From assembly GCF_000203815.1 (NCBI RefSeq), contig NW_004457624.1, positions 1,984,001 to 2,048,000 of the forward strand: a DNA stretch of 64,000 nt. Reading direction: 5' to 3'. Position 1 is the stretch's first letter. Each line of letters starts with the position of its first letter. Shown here one piece after another: positions 44,612-58,000 of the stretch. Origin of the DNA: Cavenderia fasciculata. Taxonomy: Eukaryota; Evosea; Eumycetozoa; Acytosteliales; Cavenderiaceae. Below the pieces are notes generated by a model that searched no databases, had not been told where the DNA came from, and worked only from the letters and a program-made list of their open reading frames with translations. Made by a program: the position numbers and the translations under genes.

Positions 44612-46936
44612 TTACAGCATGAAATTATTACTTAGATGATGATTATTAAGTTGCATTGAATGATGTTCATCTTCACCAAAATCATATTCCATATTATTAT
44701 TACTATTACTATTTCTTCTACTTTCTTTGTTATTGGTAATATATTTTAAAACATTATTCTTATTATTTTGATTACGATTATTATCTGTTAATTTACTAAT
44801 TGATTTGTAATTGATTTTTAAAGTATTGAAATAATCGATGGCACCACCAGCATAACCTCCCATGAAAAATACATCACCATTGCCAACACAGGCTGTACCC
44901 ATGTCTCTGGCGGGTGGACGTGGTTCTTCGATTGCAGGAACACTCCAATTAAAATTATCGGTATCGAGAATGTAAATATCGTTGGTCACACAATGACGTG
45001 GTTTCGAGCCACCACCAAAGATGAATAAAAAGCGACCAATAGCAAATGATATGGCAAAAGTACTGGTTTGAACATCACCAGTCGTAACAGGCTTGGACCA
45101 ATGATTCGTCTCAGTGTCAAACACATGAATATCGTTGAATTTGTCGGTCCATCCTTGTGATTCATTCCAAATACCACCACCAAACAAAAACAACTTGGTA
45201 CCGATTGCAGTCATACAATGACCCGATCGAGAGCATGGTTTTTTCCCAGTGACCTCTGGTTGCTCCCATGTCATGGTGACAGTATCCAATACATGCAAGT
45301 CGTCAAGCACCTGGTATCTTCCATTCTCGTCGTTATTGTTGCCTCCAAAGATATAAACTTTGTGGCCAACCGACACGGATGCATGGTTGGTTCTCGAGAC
45401 TGGACATTGACCACCGAGGAATGACTTTGGAATATTGGTCCACAGTTTAGTGACAGTGTTGAATACAGCCAAGTCATAGTTGGTACCTTTACCATCGAAT
45501 CCTCCAAACACATAGATATTGTTACCTACCAAACTAGCAGAATGACGTGAAAAGTTAGGAACCAAGTCACCCTTGATAATTGGTTTGGTAAAGTTATGTG
45601 TCTCGGTATCATAATAAATAATCTCGTTGAATCTCTTGGTATCTGATTCCTGGCCACCAATAAATATAATCTTATTGTTTACAAATGTTGCTGTATGTTT
45701 GAATCTTTTACTTGGCAGAGATCCAACAAATTTTGGTACTGACCATTTAAAACAATCTAAACAAAAAATAATTAAATGGATTGTTAATAATCAATTATAT
45801 ATAAATATATATTACTATTTCTTTCTATTTTTACACTTACTGTCAGAGGTAATAGAAGTTTTTTCCAAAAAATAAGATTTAAAATCAAAGATTGGATCGA
45901 ATTTGTTTGTAATTTCCCATTTGTTATCTTGACAACGTTGTTTCCAGAGAGTACGTTCATTTGCAAGTCTATTAAAATGTTTGTTGACCATTGATAGTGA
46001 GAGAATATCGGTGAAATGTAATCGAGAGATGATATTTAATTCAACTTCCTCGGGGAAGTGATTCATTAAATAGAAATTATGCATTTGTACGGAACGAAAT
46101 GTTGGAGTAGAATTGGCCGATGAAAGAGCTGGAGACCCAGATCTCATATCCGAATAGAATTCATCCATACTATTGGATCTAGATGAAGATGTGGAGAATG
46201 AGAGTGGACTACCACTCAAATCATCGTAGGAAGGGGTTGATGATATGGAAACTGAACGGGTTAGACCAAACATGTCACTGATTCCACCTTGACCTTGATC
46301 TTCGTCAGAGGAAGTCGATCCATCACTATCAGATCCAGAAATTGAAATGGAAAACTTTCTACGTAATCCATTAAAACTCGAACGAAAGAATGATTGTCTG
46401 TTGTTGTTAAACATATGACTATTATTGGATGGTGATGATGATGATGTGGAAGAGGAAGTGGAGGATGATATTAATTCTCTATTATATAATGATGATGCTG
46501 ATGAACGAAGAGATACTTTTGGACTGGATCCAAATAGTTTTTTTGAAGGTAATGTGATTGGTGATAATGGTGCCGATGGTGATAAATCCCCTTGTTGTTG
46601 TTGTTGTTGATCAACCTTTTTTTTCTTTTTGTGAGATGTTACTGAAATCTCACTCAAAGAACTTGATAGTTTGTTGAAAAAAGAAGCCACCTTGAAAGTG
46701 ATCTCAAAAGATCCACTAGAGAAATGATTATTATTTGTAAGGATTGATATGGTGATTGTGGAAACTACAACAAAACTTGTTTTTCCACTTGTTGATGATT
46801 TGACTTTAATATGTTTTCTTTTAATTAAACAACTACTACTACTACTAAATTTATCCCTACTACTACTATTATTATTATTAAAAGTTGGTGAGGGGGATGA
46901 TGATGATGATGGTATTACTATTTTTATAGAATCCAT
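44612..46936 (-). CDS. F-box and kelch-repeat protein
   Basis: Two exons on the minus strand, 46936-45841 and 45756-44612, encode 746 residues. The first ~290 residues are Ser-rich and disordered, with a basic patch and a short Gln run. An F-box follows near 293-335 (VELNIISRLHFTDILSLSMV ... LWKQRC), and at least five kelch blades fill ~370-630 (for example IYVFGGFDGKGTNYDLAVF, VYIFGGNNNDENGRYQVLDD, LFLFGGG). The C-terminus is Asn/His-rich. F-box-kelch proteins act as substrate receptors of SCF ubiquitin ligases; the substrate is unknown. The animal-like arrangement F-box then kelch is kept. Confidence 0.88.
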
Positions 46937-49072
46937 TTTTTAAAAAAAGGTTTAATGATTAATTAAATATTAATTATTATTATGAATGGGAATAAATGGT
47001 TCGGAAATATTTGATGTTAGTCAATAGTACTATTGTTTGTTTTAGAATTAAGTATATGGATAATAAATATAAAAAAAAACAATCTAATCGGAATAATAAT
47101 AATAATTATTATTATTATTATTGACTAATAAAGTATGAAGAATTGTTCTGAAAATGTAAATTGGTTGAACAAAATGATGATGATGTGAATGAAAATATTC
47201 TATTGTATTTCTAAATTCTCTCTCTCTTTCTTCTATTAAACATTTTGTCTTTAAACACAACTAACTCATCACTTGATTTTAAAATTTATAAATGTAATAA
47301 ATAATAAAGAGGGTTGGGAAACGTCTCGACAAAGTTAAAGTAAATCAGAGGAGGTTTATAAATTCTTTTAAATAAAAATATATATAGTAGTAGTAGTTTA
47401 TATAAACTGTATTATTAAAAGTTACAACCAACAAACAACAACAAACCGAGCGAGGTTTGGATAGGGAAATAAATAAAATTTTGGTGGACTGTATACACCT
47501 CCAACCCTGTGCGCAATTACAATATCTGTATCACTACACACATTGTACAATAGCAGTAACCATCATTAATTCTCCTATTATGTTCATCCCCATCCTTCAT
47601 TGATATACCATCCCTCTTCTTCCTCATTCTCCTCTTTTCTTTTGTCTTTATATAAATCTCTCTCTCTCTCTCTCTTTGTATATTAATTAAACAACGTTGT
47701 GGTGGGTGGTCAATGATATTGGAAGTTGTAGAAAACAACCGATTTAATATCCATCTCGGACATGTTATACCTCTCCTTATAGAGGCAAGATATTTATAAA
47801 TAGTGTTGTGGTGGTAGTAAATAAATAAATGGTGGTGGTTGTGTGCGAGAAACAGCAGCTACAATTCAAGTACTTGTGGTGGTTGGAAAAAAAACAATAC
47901 TATCCCTCCCTTTTCTGTTACTGTTTGTTTGAGTGAGTATTTTGAAATCGAATAATTAATTGGATGATCAAGAACGAATAGATTGATTGGGGGGTTGTAT
48001 CAATCGTCAGTCACATAAAAAAAATAGTATTATGATTGGAATAGGGTGCTTGCTCCAAAAAATGGTGGACACTTGAGAATTGTAATAAAATTATAAAGAT
48101 TAAATAAAAATATGATAGATGGAATGGAACATACCATTGACAATGAAAAGGTGTGATGATAATAGTATATAGGTTGTAAACTTACCAAATTAATAATAAG
48201 AATGGAAAAAAAACTTTTGGATACAACTAATATTTCTCTCTATGATGCCAATAAAAAAAAACCGAGTGTTAGTGTCAGGATACTCTTTATCTCTTATATT
48301 TGTTAGCTCTAGAGAGGTTAACCAACCTACAAGTTTAAAAAAAAAATCCTAAAACTTTGTTGTTTATCTTGATGATGATGATAGAGAAAAACAACTGCCT
48401 TTTTTTTCTAATGATACAAGTTGAATATATCTTTTATATTATATTCTATAATTCTACAAAGTTACTTATATATTCTCTTTTTAATTATAAATCATATATA
48501 TATTTGTATAATCTTTATAAATGTTTGGGATTTTATATAAGTTTGTTTTAGTGTACTGTTGATTTTGGAATTCAAATCATAATGATTTTGTTTATCTCGT
48601 TTAAGAGTGAGATTGTCCAGCAATGGGTCACGGAATGGCACTGATAGTAGGTAGTTAAAATATTAATATTTTTTTTTCACAACTAACGTCCATTCTGATA
48701 GCATTCAGAATCATTGCCAAACCGACATTTGCCACCCCCACCACCCACTCACCAGGCAACTTACTGCCACTGAGATTTGTGAAAAAAACCTTTTTTTTTT
48801 TTTTTTTCCAAAAGTCCAGATCTAATTAACCGTCAACCATGATTTAAATTACGTTCACTTGTTTCATACTCGTTGAAACAAAGGACAGTTCCTTTTGCCG
48901 TTTGTAATTGACTTGAGAGAGAGATAATTCGACAAACTTGTCTTTCGCGCAATGGACTTGAAATCAAAATACTTTTTAAGGAATGTAATCCAAACCAACA
49001 ATCTATAAAGTTGAATCTTCTTTTCTGTTCTTGTTCTTTTTGTTGTTCCTACAATATATTGTGTATTTTGAT
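46937..49072. other. 2.1-kb intergenic region
   Basis: No confident gene on either strand. AT-rich with microsatellites (CT near 47219-47228 and 47655-47672, TAG near 47386-47397), TGG/TGGT-rich stretches at 47690-47870 and a GC-richer 130-bp block at 48600-48775 that includes CACCCCCACCACCCACTCACC. The left part is the promoter of the kelch gene and the right end the 3' flank of PPWD1. Confidence 0.4.
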
Positions 49073-51306
49073 TTATTTTTTTTTTAAAATATTTTCAGGA
49101 ACATCATTTGAAATTTTAATATTTTGAATTGTGATATCTTCGAGGGGTTTATCACTTTTATCGGTCTTGACCTTTTCAATATCTAAAACAACTTCCATAC
49201 CTTTGTAGACACGACCAAATACTGTGTGTTTGTTATCGAGACGAGTGACGGGGACGGTGGTAATAAAGAATTGAGAGCCATTGGTGCCAGGCCCAGCATT
49301 GGCCATCGAGAGAGTAAATGGACGATCGTGTCTGAGGTTTCTATTAAACTCGTCTTCAAAGTCCTTGTTCCAAATAGAGGTACCTCCAGTTCCGTCTCCA
49401 AGGGGGTCACCCGTTTGTACCATAAAGTTTTTAATGACACGATGGAAAATAATACCATCATAGTATCCATTCTTGGAATGGGTGGTAAAGTTTTCAACAG
49501 TCTTGGGACACTCGTCTGGGAAGAGTTGACAATGAATGTCTCCAAGTGTAGTGTGAATGACTGCATTTCTTGGGAGTTGGCGTTGAGCGTGAAGGTTTGA
49601 AAGGAGCATTTCATCCTTTGTCACCTTTTCATTGAATACATCTCTACCAAGTTCTGGATTGTCTGTATCTTCAGGTTCACGTCTACTAAGCATATAGAAA
49701 CGTTGCTTTTTGTATGCCAAACAAAAGATGGTTGGATCATTCTCTGCATCTCTCTTTTTAGTTCCAAGTGTTGCATCTCCAGAGTTTTTACCTTGGTACA
49801 ATGCCAATCCCAAAAATCTTGTTGAATTTTCAATTTTACCCAATACTCTAACAACTTTATTTGTTACCATATTTATTACTAAAAAAAGGAAAATAAATAA
49901 AATGTTAGAATATTGTTTTTATAAATTACTTTTTTCTTTTACTTCTTTCTTACTTTTAATACCAACAATATTTGAATAAATTAAGAAATTATTACTTTCA
50001 TCAAATAAGATATTATTTTGAGGTGGTGGATTTAGTTTTGTTAGATTGTTGATAAAGTTTTCAAATGAAGAGTCGATATCTCTTTCGACAGCCATTCTAC
50101 GACCAAAATCAGTTGGTTCGATATAGTAGGTGGGATCTTCGCTTCTTTGCAACTCGTTGATATGATCAAATGATTCATCATAGACACGATGCAACTTTCC
50201 AGTTGTGAAATTAAATATTCTAATCTTTTTGTCGTTTGCCATAATCGATAGGTATTTACCGTTGGCCGAGATGTTTAGACTCTGTGGAGTGGCCTTTGAT
50301 TTCTGAAGGTCATACAAATCGGTATCCATCTTGTATTCAAACTCAACGCCTTGAATTTGACCATCAAATGGAGGTACACATGACCAATACTCTATACCTC
50401 CTCCAATATCAATTGATATCACTGCTTGATAGGTAGTATTAAATTTAATTAAATGTACTGGTTTCTTGTGAAATGATAATGTTTGAATTGGTGTTGATCC
50501 TCCAAGTAAGGTTTTTGATGATGAAGTTGAAGATGACTCTTGTTGTTGTTCTTCTTCTTCTTGTTCACTCATTGGATTATAAATATAAATATCAGATGAT
50601 TCTCTACTACTAATTGCAAGATATTGTTTACTTGAATCATTTGAATAAATCCATTGACATGCTAATGGTAAATAGGTAGTCTTGAATGAAAATGTTACAT
50701 CTAAAATAAAAAAGAGATAGATAGGTTAGTAGTTGTAATCTTTATAATTCCTTTTCTTCTTATTCTTTCTTGATTCTTACCAAAATTAATAACATCAAAT
50801 ATTCTAACATTCTTGTCTAAACCAATACTACATAACCATAGACCATCATGACTGACAGAGATGGATGAAATCAAACCTTGGTGTGATCTAAAAGTCTTTA
50901 CAAACTCTATACCTTGAGGTTGTTTCTTCCAAAACTTGATATAACCAAGAATATCGGCTGTGATGATATAATCAGTCTTTGATACCAATACATGTGAACA
51001 AGCATCTTTATGCATGTATGACTTTTCATACATTTGACTATTTGGTAAGTTATCAAGATATAATTGTTCAAATGGTAGTTCTCCTAACATAAATGAAGAT
51101 GTTAACACAACTTTACTATAAACTATAACTGTGCATATATATATATACCTACTTTGTTTCTTTACATTCTTTTTATTTGTTGTAGTTGTTGAAGTTGTTG
51201 AAGTACTTGATTCATCTTCTTTAACTTTCTTTCTTGATGATTGATTTTCTAAAGATTCTTGATCTTCAACCTCTCTTTTATTATTATTATTATTATTATT
51301 ACTCAT
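49073..51306 (-). CDS. ppwd1: PPWD1 homologue, WD40 plus cyclophilin peptidyl-prolyl isomerase
   Basis: Spliceosome-associated cyclophilin with WD40 repeats. Exons on the minus strand: 51306-51153, 51083-50781, 50700-49954, 49878-49073 (618 residues). The N-terminal 50 residues are Asn/Ser/Lys-rich. WD40 blades occupy roughly 60-400 ([40 protein letters not shown]). The cyclophilin domain spans ~455-615 with the active-site and cyclosporin-type residues visible: [42 protein letters not shown] and HTVFGRV. PPWD1 in animals joins the activated spliceosome. The gene is divergent from aspartate aminotransferase. Confidence 0.95.
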
Positions 51307-51859
51307 CTCTTTATCTCTCTATTTTAATAATAATGAGAGCTCTGTTTGTATTGACAATATATTAATAGATAATAATATTGGTTGAAAATCAATAGATTAA
51401 TGAAAAGTCATCAAAGTCGATGAATGTGGTAAAGTGACGACGAATCAAAGATGAACTTCAAAAAAGATAGATACGAAATAAAAGTGTGCAGTTTTACACT
51501 AAAATTACGTTAATTTGAATAATACTTGTATAGTGATCAATATTTCCTTTTACAAAAGATTTGTGTATCATAAGAGAGAGAGAGGGGTGATACTACTACT
51601 ACTACTATTCGGAGTAGATAGACGTTTGGCGTTGGTTATGAACTGCTCGTGTTTCCTTTCGCGGATAATTATGATGCGGTGCGTAATTTTTTTTTGAAAT
51701 TTTATTTTTTTATACTGGTTTGGGTTGGATGTTGCTGTCTCTCTTTGATCAAATGATTAATCTTGCTTGTCATTGCTTGTTTCGTTACACTACTACCTTT
51801 TTTTTTCTTCTGTATTTATCTTCTTCCCTCATATTTGTAACATATATATATATTTAAAG
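51307..51859. promoter_or_regulatory. Divergent promoter between ppwd1 and aatA
   Basis: About 550 bp, AT-rich, with a TACTAC repeat near 51590-51608 and T-runs just before the aminotransferase start. No coding sign. Confidence 0.45.
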
Positions 51860-53295
51860 ATGTTGTCTAGATCTACTTTGATTAATATGACTCGTTCAAT
51901 GAACCGTCTCTACTCGACTAGCACTGTCGGTAGCAAGAGATGGTCACACGTCCAAAAGGGACCAGAAGACCCAATTCTCGGTGTCACTGTCGCTTTCAAC
52001 AAGGACACTTCACCAAGCAAGATCAACCTTGGTGTCGGTGCCTACCGTGACGACAACAACAAGCCATACGTCTTGGAAGCCGTCAAAAAGGCCGAAAAGA
52101 AGATCTTTGAGGCCAACGTAGACCACGAATACGCCCCAATCGTCGGTGTTGCTTCATTCAACAATGCTGCCGCTGTTTTGGCTCTTGGTGAGGTAAAAAA
52201 ACATACAACATACAATAACGAACAACACACTACTAAACAACAAGACAGATATAGATAGATATGACTTTGGAATGGATTGTTTAAGTGGATGTTCAATATT
52301 TTGATGTTTATGGACAAAATGACTGATTTCTATTTATTTTAAATTTTCTTTAGGATAATTCATACATTAAGGAAAAGAAGATTACAACTGTTCAAACCAT
52401 TTCTGGTACTGGTGCTTTGAGAGTAGCAGCTGAATTCTTTGGACGTTTCTTACCAGGTGTTACTGCCTACGTTCCAAACCCAACTTGGGGCAACCACAAT
52501 GTTATTTTTGCCGATTCCAAGGTTCCAGTCAAGTCATACTCGTACTACAACCCATCCAACTGTGGACTCAACTTTGAAGGTATGATCAAGGACATCCAAG
52601 CCGCTCCAGCTGGCTCGATCATCTTGTTGCACGCCTGTGCCCACAACCCAACCGGTGTCGACCCAACCCACGAACAATGGAAGAAGATCTCACAAGTGTG
52701 CAAGGAAAAGGAACACTTTGTACTTTTTGATTTTGCCTACCAAGGCTTTGCCTCTGGTTCACCGGAGGAAGACGCCTATGCCGTCCGTTTGTTTGTCGAA
52801 GACGGACATTTGATTGGTCTCTGTCAATCGTTTGCCAAGAACTTTGGTCTCTATGGTGAGCGTATCGGTGCCTTTAGTTTGCTCGCCAACTCGGCCGAAG
52901 AAGCTGCTGTCCTCGAATCGCAACTCAAGATTCTCATCCGTCCAATGTACTCTAACCCACCAGTATACGGAGCTCGTGTTGTCTCTTCGATTCTCTCCAA
53001 CAAGGAACTCACCCAACAATGGCGTTCAGAGGTCAAGTTGATGGCCGACCGTATCATTGACATGCGTACCAGTTTGGTCAAGTACTTGAAGCAACACGGT
53101 TCCACCAAGGACTGGAGTCACATCACCAACCAAATCGGTATGTTTTGTTTCACCGGTTTGACTCCAGAACAAGTCGATCGTCTTGCCTCTGAATTCCACG
53201 TCTACCTGACCCGTAACGGTCGTATCTCTATCGCTGGTATCACCTCCAAAAACGTCGAATATCTCGCCAAGGCCATCCACAGTGTTACCAAATAA
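51860..53295 (+). CDS. aatA: Aspartate aminotransferase, mitochondrial
   Basis: PLP enzyme interconverting aspartate and 2-oxoglutarate with oxaloacetate and glutamate, part of the malate-aspartate shuttle. Two exons, 51860-52192 and 52354-53295, encode 424 residues. The N-terminus [20 protein letters not shown] is Arg/Ser-rich without acids, a mitochondrial targeting peptide. Family blocks are plain: [61 protein letters not shown], the PLP lysine in [13 protein letters not shown] (about Lys273), and the C-terminal SIAGI. Codons are strongly biased to C at third positions, suggesting high expression. Its single intron (161 nt) is longer than most here. It could share oxaloacetate with the PEPC encoded 40 kb away. 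Confidence 0.96.
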
Positions 53296-53412
53296 ATAAA
53301 TAGTAAACACGACACACACTCAATCCCCATTTCCTTTAAAAATAAATAAATATTATTTAACCTCTATTTTGTAAACATTAAAAAAGAAGAAGAAGAAGAA
53401 GAAGAATTGTTT

Positions 53413-54418
53413 TTACTGTACATTTATTAATAGTATAATATAAAATATTATTAATAATCTAATTGAGTCGTAGTGGATTGTAATTGCACCACTACCAGTT
53501 TGTGAACATGTATATGTATCACAAGGTTGTTGAATTAATTTTCCATTTTCAACTGAGCATGTTAAATGACCGGCACGACATATGATATTATCAGATTTAC
53601 AAAGGATGTCTTGTGGAGCTATACATTGAGTGATTGAAGACTCTGTAACTCCATTACAATGATATCCATTTGGAGAGTAACATTCACTAATTCCATGTGT
53701 TGTACAGTTGATTGAAGTATTTCCTAAACACTGAACATGAAGTTGACCAGATGAATTTAAAGTACAATTAATTTCATCATTGTTGGAGGAGGTGGAAGAG
53801 GAAGAAGAGTTTAATATTTTTGGTCCAAAGTAGACAAGGTATTGGTGGTCTGTGTGATTTCCGATTTTAAAATCAACAATATATTTTCCACTTTTGGTAG
53901 GGTATTTATCACCAAGTGAACAAGTTAAATAATTGGATGTAAATAGTTCAATATTACGCATTCGATTCACCATTATTTGATATTAAAGAGATATTGACAA
54001 TAGATTGATCATTTCCAAAATGACCATATCCATTTAATCCAATTCCATTACATTTGAAAATAAATGACGATAAATTTGAATTTGAATCTTCTTCTTTTGG
54101 TTTGGGAGGTAGATAAAAATCAAAGGATTTTGAAAACTCAAACAATGAGAATGTAATATTTGCATGACCACTTGAATATTTTAGTATTTGGCATTTGATA
54201 AGGCTAGTGGTGGCAACCATGATATGACACAAACTAGTTTGGTTGATTAAAATAGATGGTAGATCTAGTTGATTGGTTTGGAATGAACCAACAAATTCAA
54301 TGGTTGATAATGTTGCATTGATATGAATATCTTTTATAAAAATACTACTCTCTATCTTTCCATTTATTATTGTACAATCAAAAAATAGAATGACTAAAAC
54401 TACAAATATTATTTTCAT
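53413..54418 (-). CDS. Secreted, probably GPI-anchored protein with a split frame
   Basis: Two overlapping frames on the minus strand read as one protein. The first (54418-53954, 154 residues) starts with a strong signal peptide (MKIIFVVLVILFFDCTIING) and is a beta-rich, sequon-rich domain that may be TIG-like. The second (53973-53413) continues with a Cys-rich region (about 16 Cys, several with an ICRAGHLTC-like spacing) and ends in a hydrophobic tail (IRLLIIFYIILLINVQ), as for a GPI anchor. Neither half is complete alone. A single-base frame change near 53955-53973, with no room for an intron, separates them, so this is either a sequence error or a recent pseudogene. The family is not recognised. 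Confidence 0.6.
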
Positions 54419-55065
54419 ATTATTATTATTATTTAAAAAGAATAAGATAGAACTTTAATTATTCATTGTAAATCAGGCTCATTCATAAATAATAAATAAT
54501 AAATAATAAATAATAAATAATAAATAATAAATGATCTTACTATTTAGTTTATATCATTTGGCAAACCATAGTACTTTAGTTGGATAACTTTCATTCTCCA
54601 TTCATATAACCTTTTAATATGTAGATTTTAAAAACAATATAAAAATATATATATATATATATATATATACTCGAACCAAACCTAAAAAAGGAATAAAACA
54701 AATACTTATTCATGGGTGTTTCTTTTTTGAACAACAAACAAAAACGAAAAAATAAAAATAATTAAAAATTTATCTTCTTGCTTTTTTGTTTATCACAACT
54801 CTGCTTGCTAGATTGATTATTAAAAAAACAGAGAGGAGAAACAAAGATAGAGAAAGAAAGCAAATATTATATGTATTGTATAGTAGATAGATAATCAGTA
54901 ATTATATATATATATATTTAGAACTTTCAACATACCTAGCAAACAAATAAATATTTATTAGAATCAGAGAGAGAGGAGATTACAGTAATAGTAGTCGATA
55001 CGTACGAGACATACTTTTGTATTGTACTATAGTAGTACCCTTCTTGTTTTCCTCTTCTTTTTAAA
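54419..55065. other. Divergent intergenic region before the UBR gene
   Basis: About 650 bp. It contains a 7-bp tandem repeat (AATAATA, 54485-54531), a TA run at 54642-54668 and another near 54904-54917. No gene seen. It serves two divergent genes. Confidence 0.5.
54485..54531. repeat. 7-bp tandem repeat (AATAATA)n
   Basis: About six to seven perfect units of AATAATA. Confidence 0.85.
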
Positions 55066-58000
55066 ATGGGTAATTTTAAGAGTAAGAATTCTCATCAGAG
55101 AGGAGGATCGTATGGAGGTGACCATGTTCTTCAACAAAACAACAACAACAACAATGGTGTTATGAATGGTGGAAGTGGTCATCTCCTACAACTCAATGAT
55201 ATGATGATGTTGGAGAATCAGTTAACGTCACACGTCGGTGTAGTCGATTCGTCCGATGTTGCAAACGAACTAGCCGACTTGAGCAATTCGCATGGCTCCA
55301 CCACCAACACCACTCACAATAACGCTCAACAGTTGTCTGGATCGTACGGTAAACTCTACCAACAACATATCGTACATCCAGGCATCACACCGGGAACAGC
55401 AAGTAATGGTAATGGTAACGGAAACGGAAATACATCTGGTAGTAGTAATGGAGGTGGAAGTAACAATGGTTCAAAGATATTTGGTAATCAACAACAACAA
55501 CAACAAACTACGCAACAACAACAAATACCCTCACTTCATACATTCAATTATACATATAATCCCGATGACAAGAGTGGAGTCAATTCACAATTACTTAAAC
55601 TAATGATGAAAAAGACTGGTGCCGAGTTGGTCTACCATCTACTCGATGGCGGACCATTACTATTGATTGACTTTTTACAATATCTTCGTGATCAGTTGGG
55701 TCACAATTCGATCGATATTCACACCTTTATCGACAAGATCAATCATGTCTTTTATCTGTCTGACAACTTTGCCATCACCAAACTCTATCTTGCATCCATC
55801 TCTAAACGACGTGCATGTCAATGTGTTTGGGGTCCAAACTCTATGTTTTATAGATGTAAAACATGTGCACTATCTCCAAATAGTTCAATTTGTAAGTGTT
55901 TACAAAGAAAATAGAGACAACTTGAAACTAATCAAAATATATATTTTTATATTTATTATTTATTTCCTAGGTTATGAATGTTTTAGAAATGGTCCACATG
56001 AAAAGGAGAAGCATGATTTCTCGACGAGTTTTGCAAGTTATGGAGGTTCTTGTGATTGTGGATCGGGTGATAGTTGGAAAGAAGAGGGTTTTTGTTCAAA
56101 TCATTCACATACTGGGCCTGACGAGGACCCAACGAAAAATATGAAGCCAGAGTTGTTGTTATCTACTCATCTGGTCATTCGAAGCGTACTATTGTTATTG
56201 TTGGAAATGAATCAATTACATCTCCCCAAAATACCATCCCTCACCATTAAAGAAATATTAAATATCAAAGATCAAACATCTTTTGATAACCTTGAAACTA
56301 CTTCAACAACTTCAACTACTTCAACTACATCAACGACAAATAATAGTAGTAAATCATCATCATCATCATCATCATCAACATCACCAACTTCACAACATGC
56401 GACAAGCAGTTGGGCATTATTTAACGATACGATTACAGAATCATATTCATTGGATTTATTGGATTGGTTGGATCAAATCTCAAAGATTGGTCGATCCATT
56501 TCACATGTTTTGGCAGAAGAGTTGTGTTATCAGACGTTGAACCCTGCAAACTTGTCACTGGATAATATCCGACCACTCAAGTTTACCACCAACAAGGATA
56601 TAACAAAATGGCCGTTGCCAGCAGCTTTTATGCCACCTCTTCCACACTTGGTGTTGATCGACAGGGCAGAGATTAGAACTAAACTAGTGTTCCTCCTCTT
56701 GTACATTCTCTGCGAACATTCATTTAAATTTGGCTTTTTCCAAAGCTATATTCGTATCTATCCACGTTTGGTAAAGATGACGTCGATTGAAACATTGTAC
56801 AGATTTTCACCACAGGTGTTTTCAGCATCACCCATTGTCAACCTCTTTACACGAAACTATAGTCCAAGTCTTTTGGACATGCTCTTTGACACAACTATTG
56901 CCACATTGGGTGAAGCATCACTCAACAAGCACCAGATTGCTGTCATCTCCGATATCAAAACAATCGTTCAACACCCCAACGTTGCACATGTCATCCTTTT
57001 TGAACGTCGTGCACAACTTTTGGCAAAATGGTGTCATATACTTCGTATCATCCAAGGAATGGATTCCATGAAACGTATCAAAACTCAACATTTAGAATAT
57101 GATCAAGATGATTGGTTATATGCTTTTCAACTTGACTCTGAAATTCGTGATATTTCAAAAGATATGATTTCAACAATTACAGATAAAGGTATAAAAAAAA
57201 AAAAAGAAAACAAAAAGAAAAGAAATATAATATAATAACTAATTTAATTTTCTTTTAGTTTCATTGGAAGAAGTAAAAAGTTTAATTTTATTTATTTCAA
57301 GACAATTGGTTGGAGTTGAAGGACCCTATACATCTGAATATTTTGGTGTTAGTGTATCAGAATCCAACTTGTTTGATGGTAGCAAACCAGTTAGTTTAAT
57401 ATTACCATTGAATAGGTTCTATGGATTATTGTTACAGAAAGCAATGTCACTCTATCCAAACGAAACAACTCTCAAACAATTAGTACCCGATTCTATTAAT
57501 CCCTTCAAAATCATAATGCCATTCCTCTTGGTTCAATGTTTTATTCATCAAGTAAATAATTCCTATTGGGTTAGAAATTCTGATGCAACAGTCAGAAGAA
57601 AATCTTATCTTTATTTATTATTCTTTTTAGAAATTGATTTATCAATTATTCAATTATGTATGTAAAATGAAAAAAATTAAATAATAATATATGTATTAAT
57701 ATTTTATTTTTAATTTTTTTAGTATTATCATTGGTAAATGTAAATGAATTTTTAATATTTTGTTCAAAAGAATTTGGAGCCTATTTACCAGTTGTATTAA
57801 GAAATAATAGTGATGAAAACAATCATAGATTCCATCATTATTTGAAATTTGCAATTCAATTATATCAAGAACGTTATGCAATCAATGACAATGCAGAATA
57901 TGTAAAGAATTCTCTCATTCATTTACTTTGTACAAATTCAAAAACTCATAGCAAAGTAAATATATACAAACAAAAACAAACAAACAAAATGATCATTTTG

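Noticed and set aside
48600-48775. GC-richer block as a possible structured RNA
   Set aside because: Only one short hairpin (TCTGA/TCAGA) is visible and the rest is CCACC-rich low complexity, so support is too weak.
53026-53319. Antisense frames across the aspartate aminotransferase gene
   Set aside because: They are shadows caused by strong third-position codon bias in a highly conserved sense gene.
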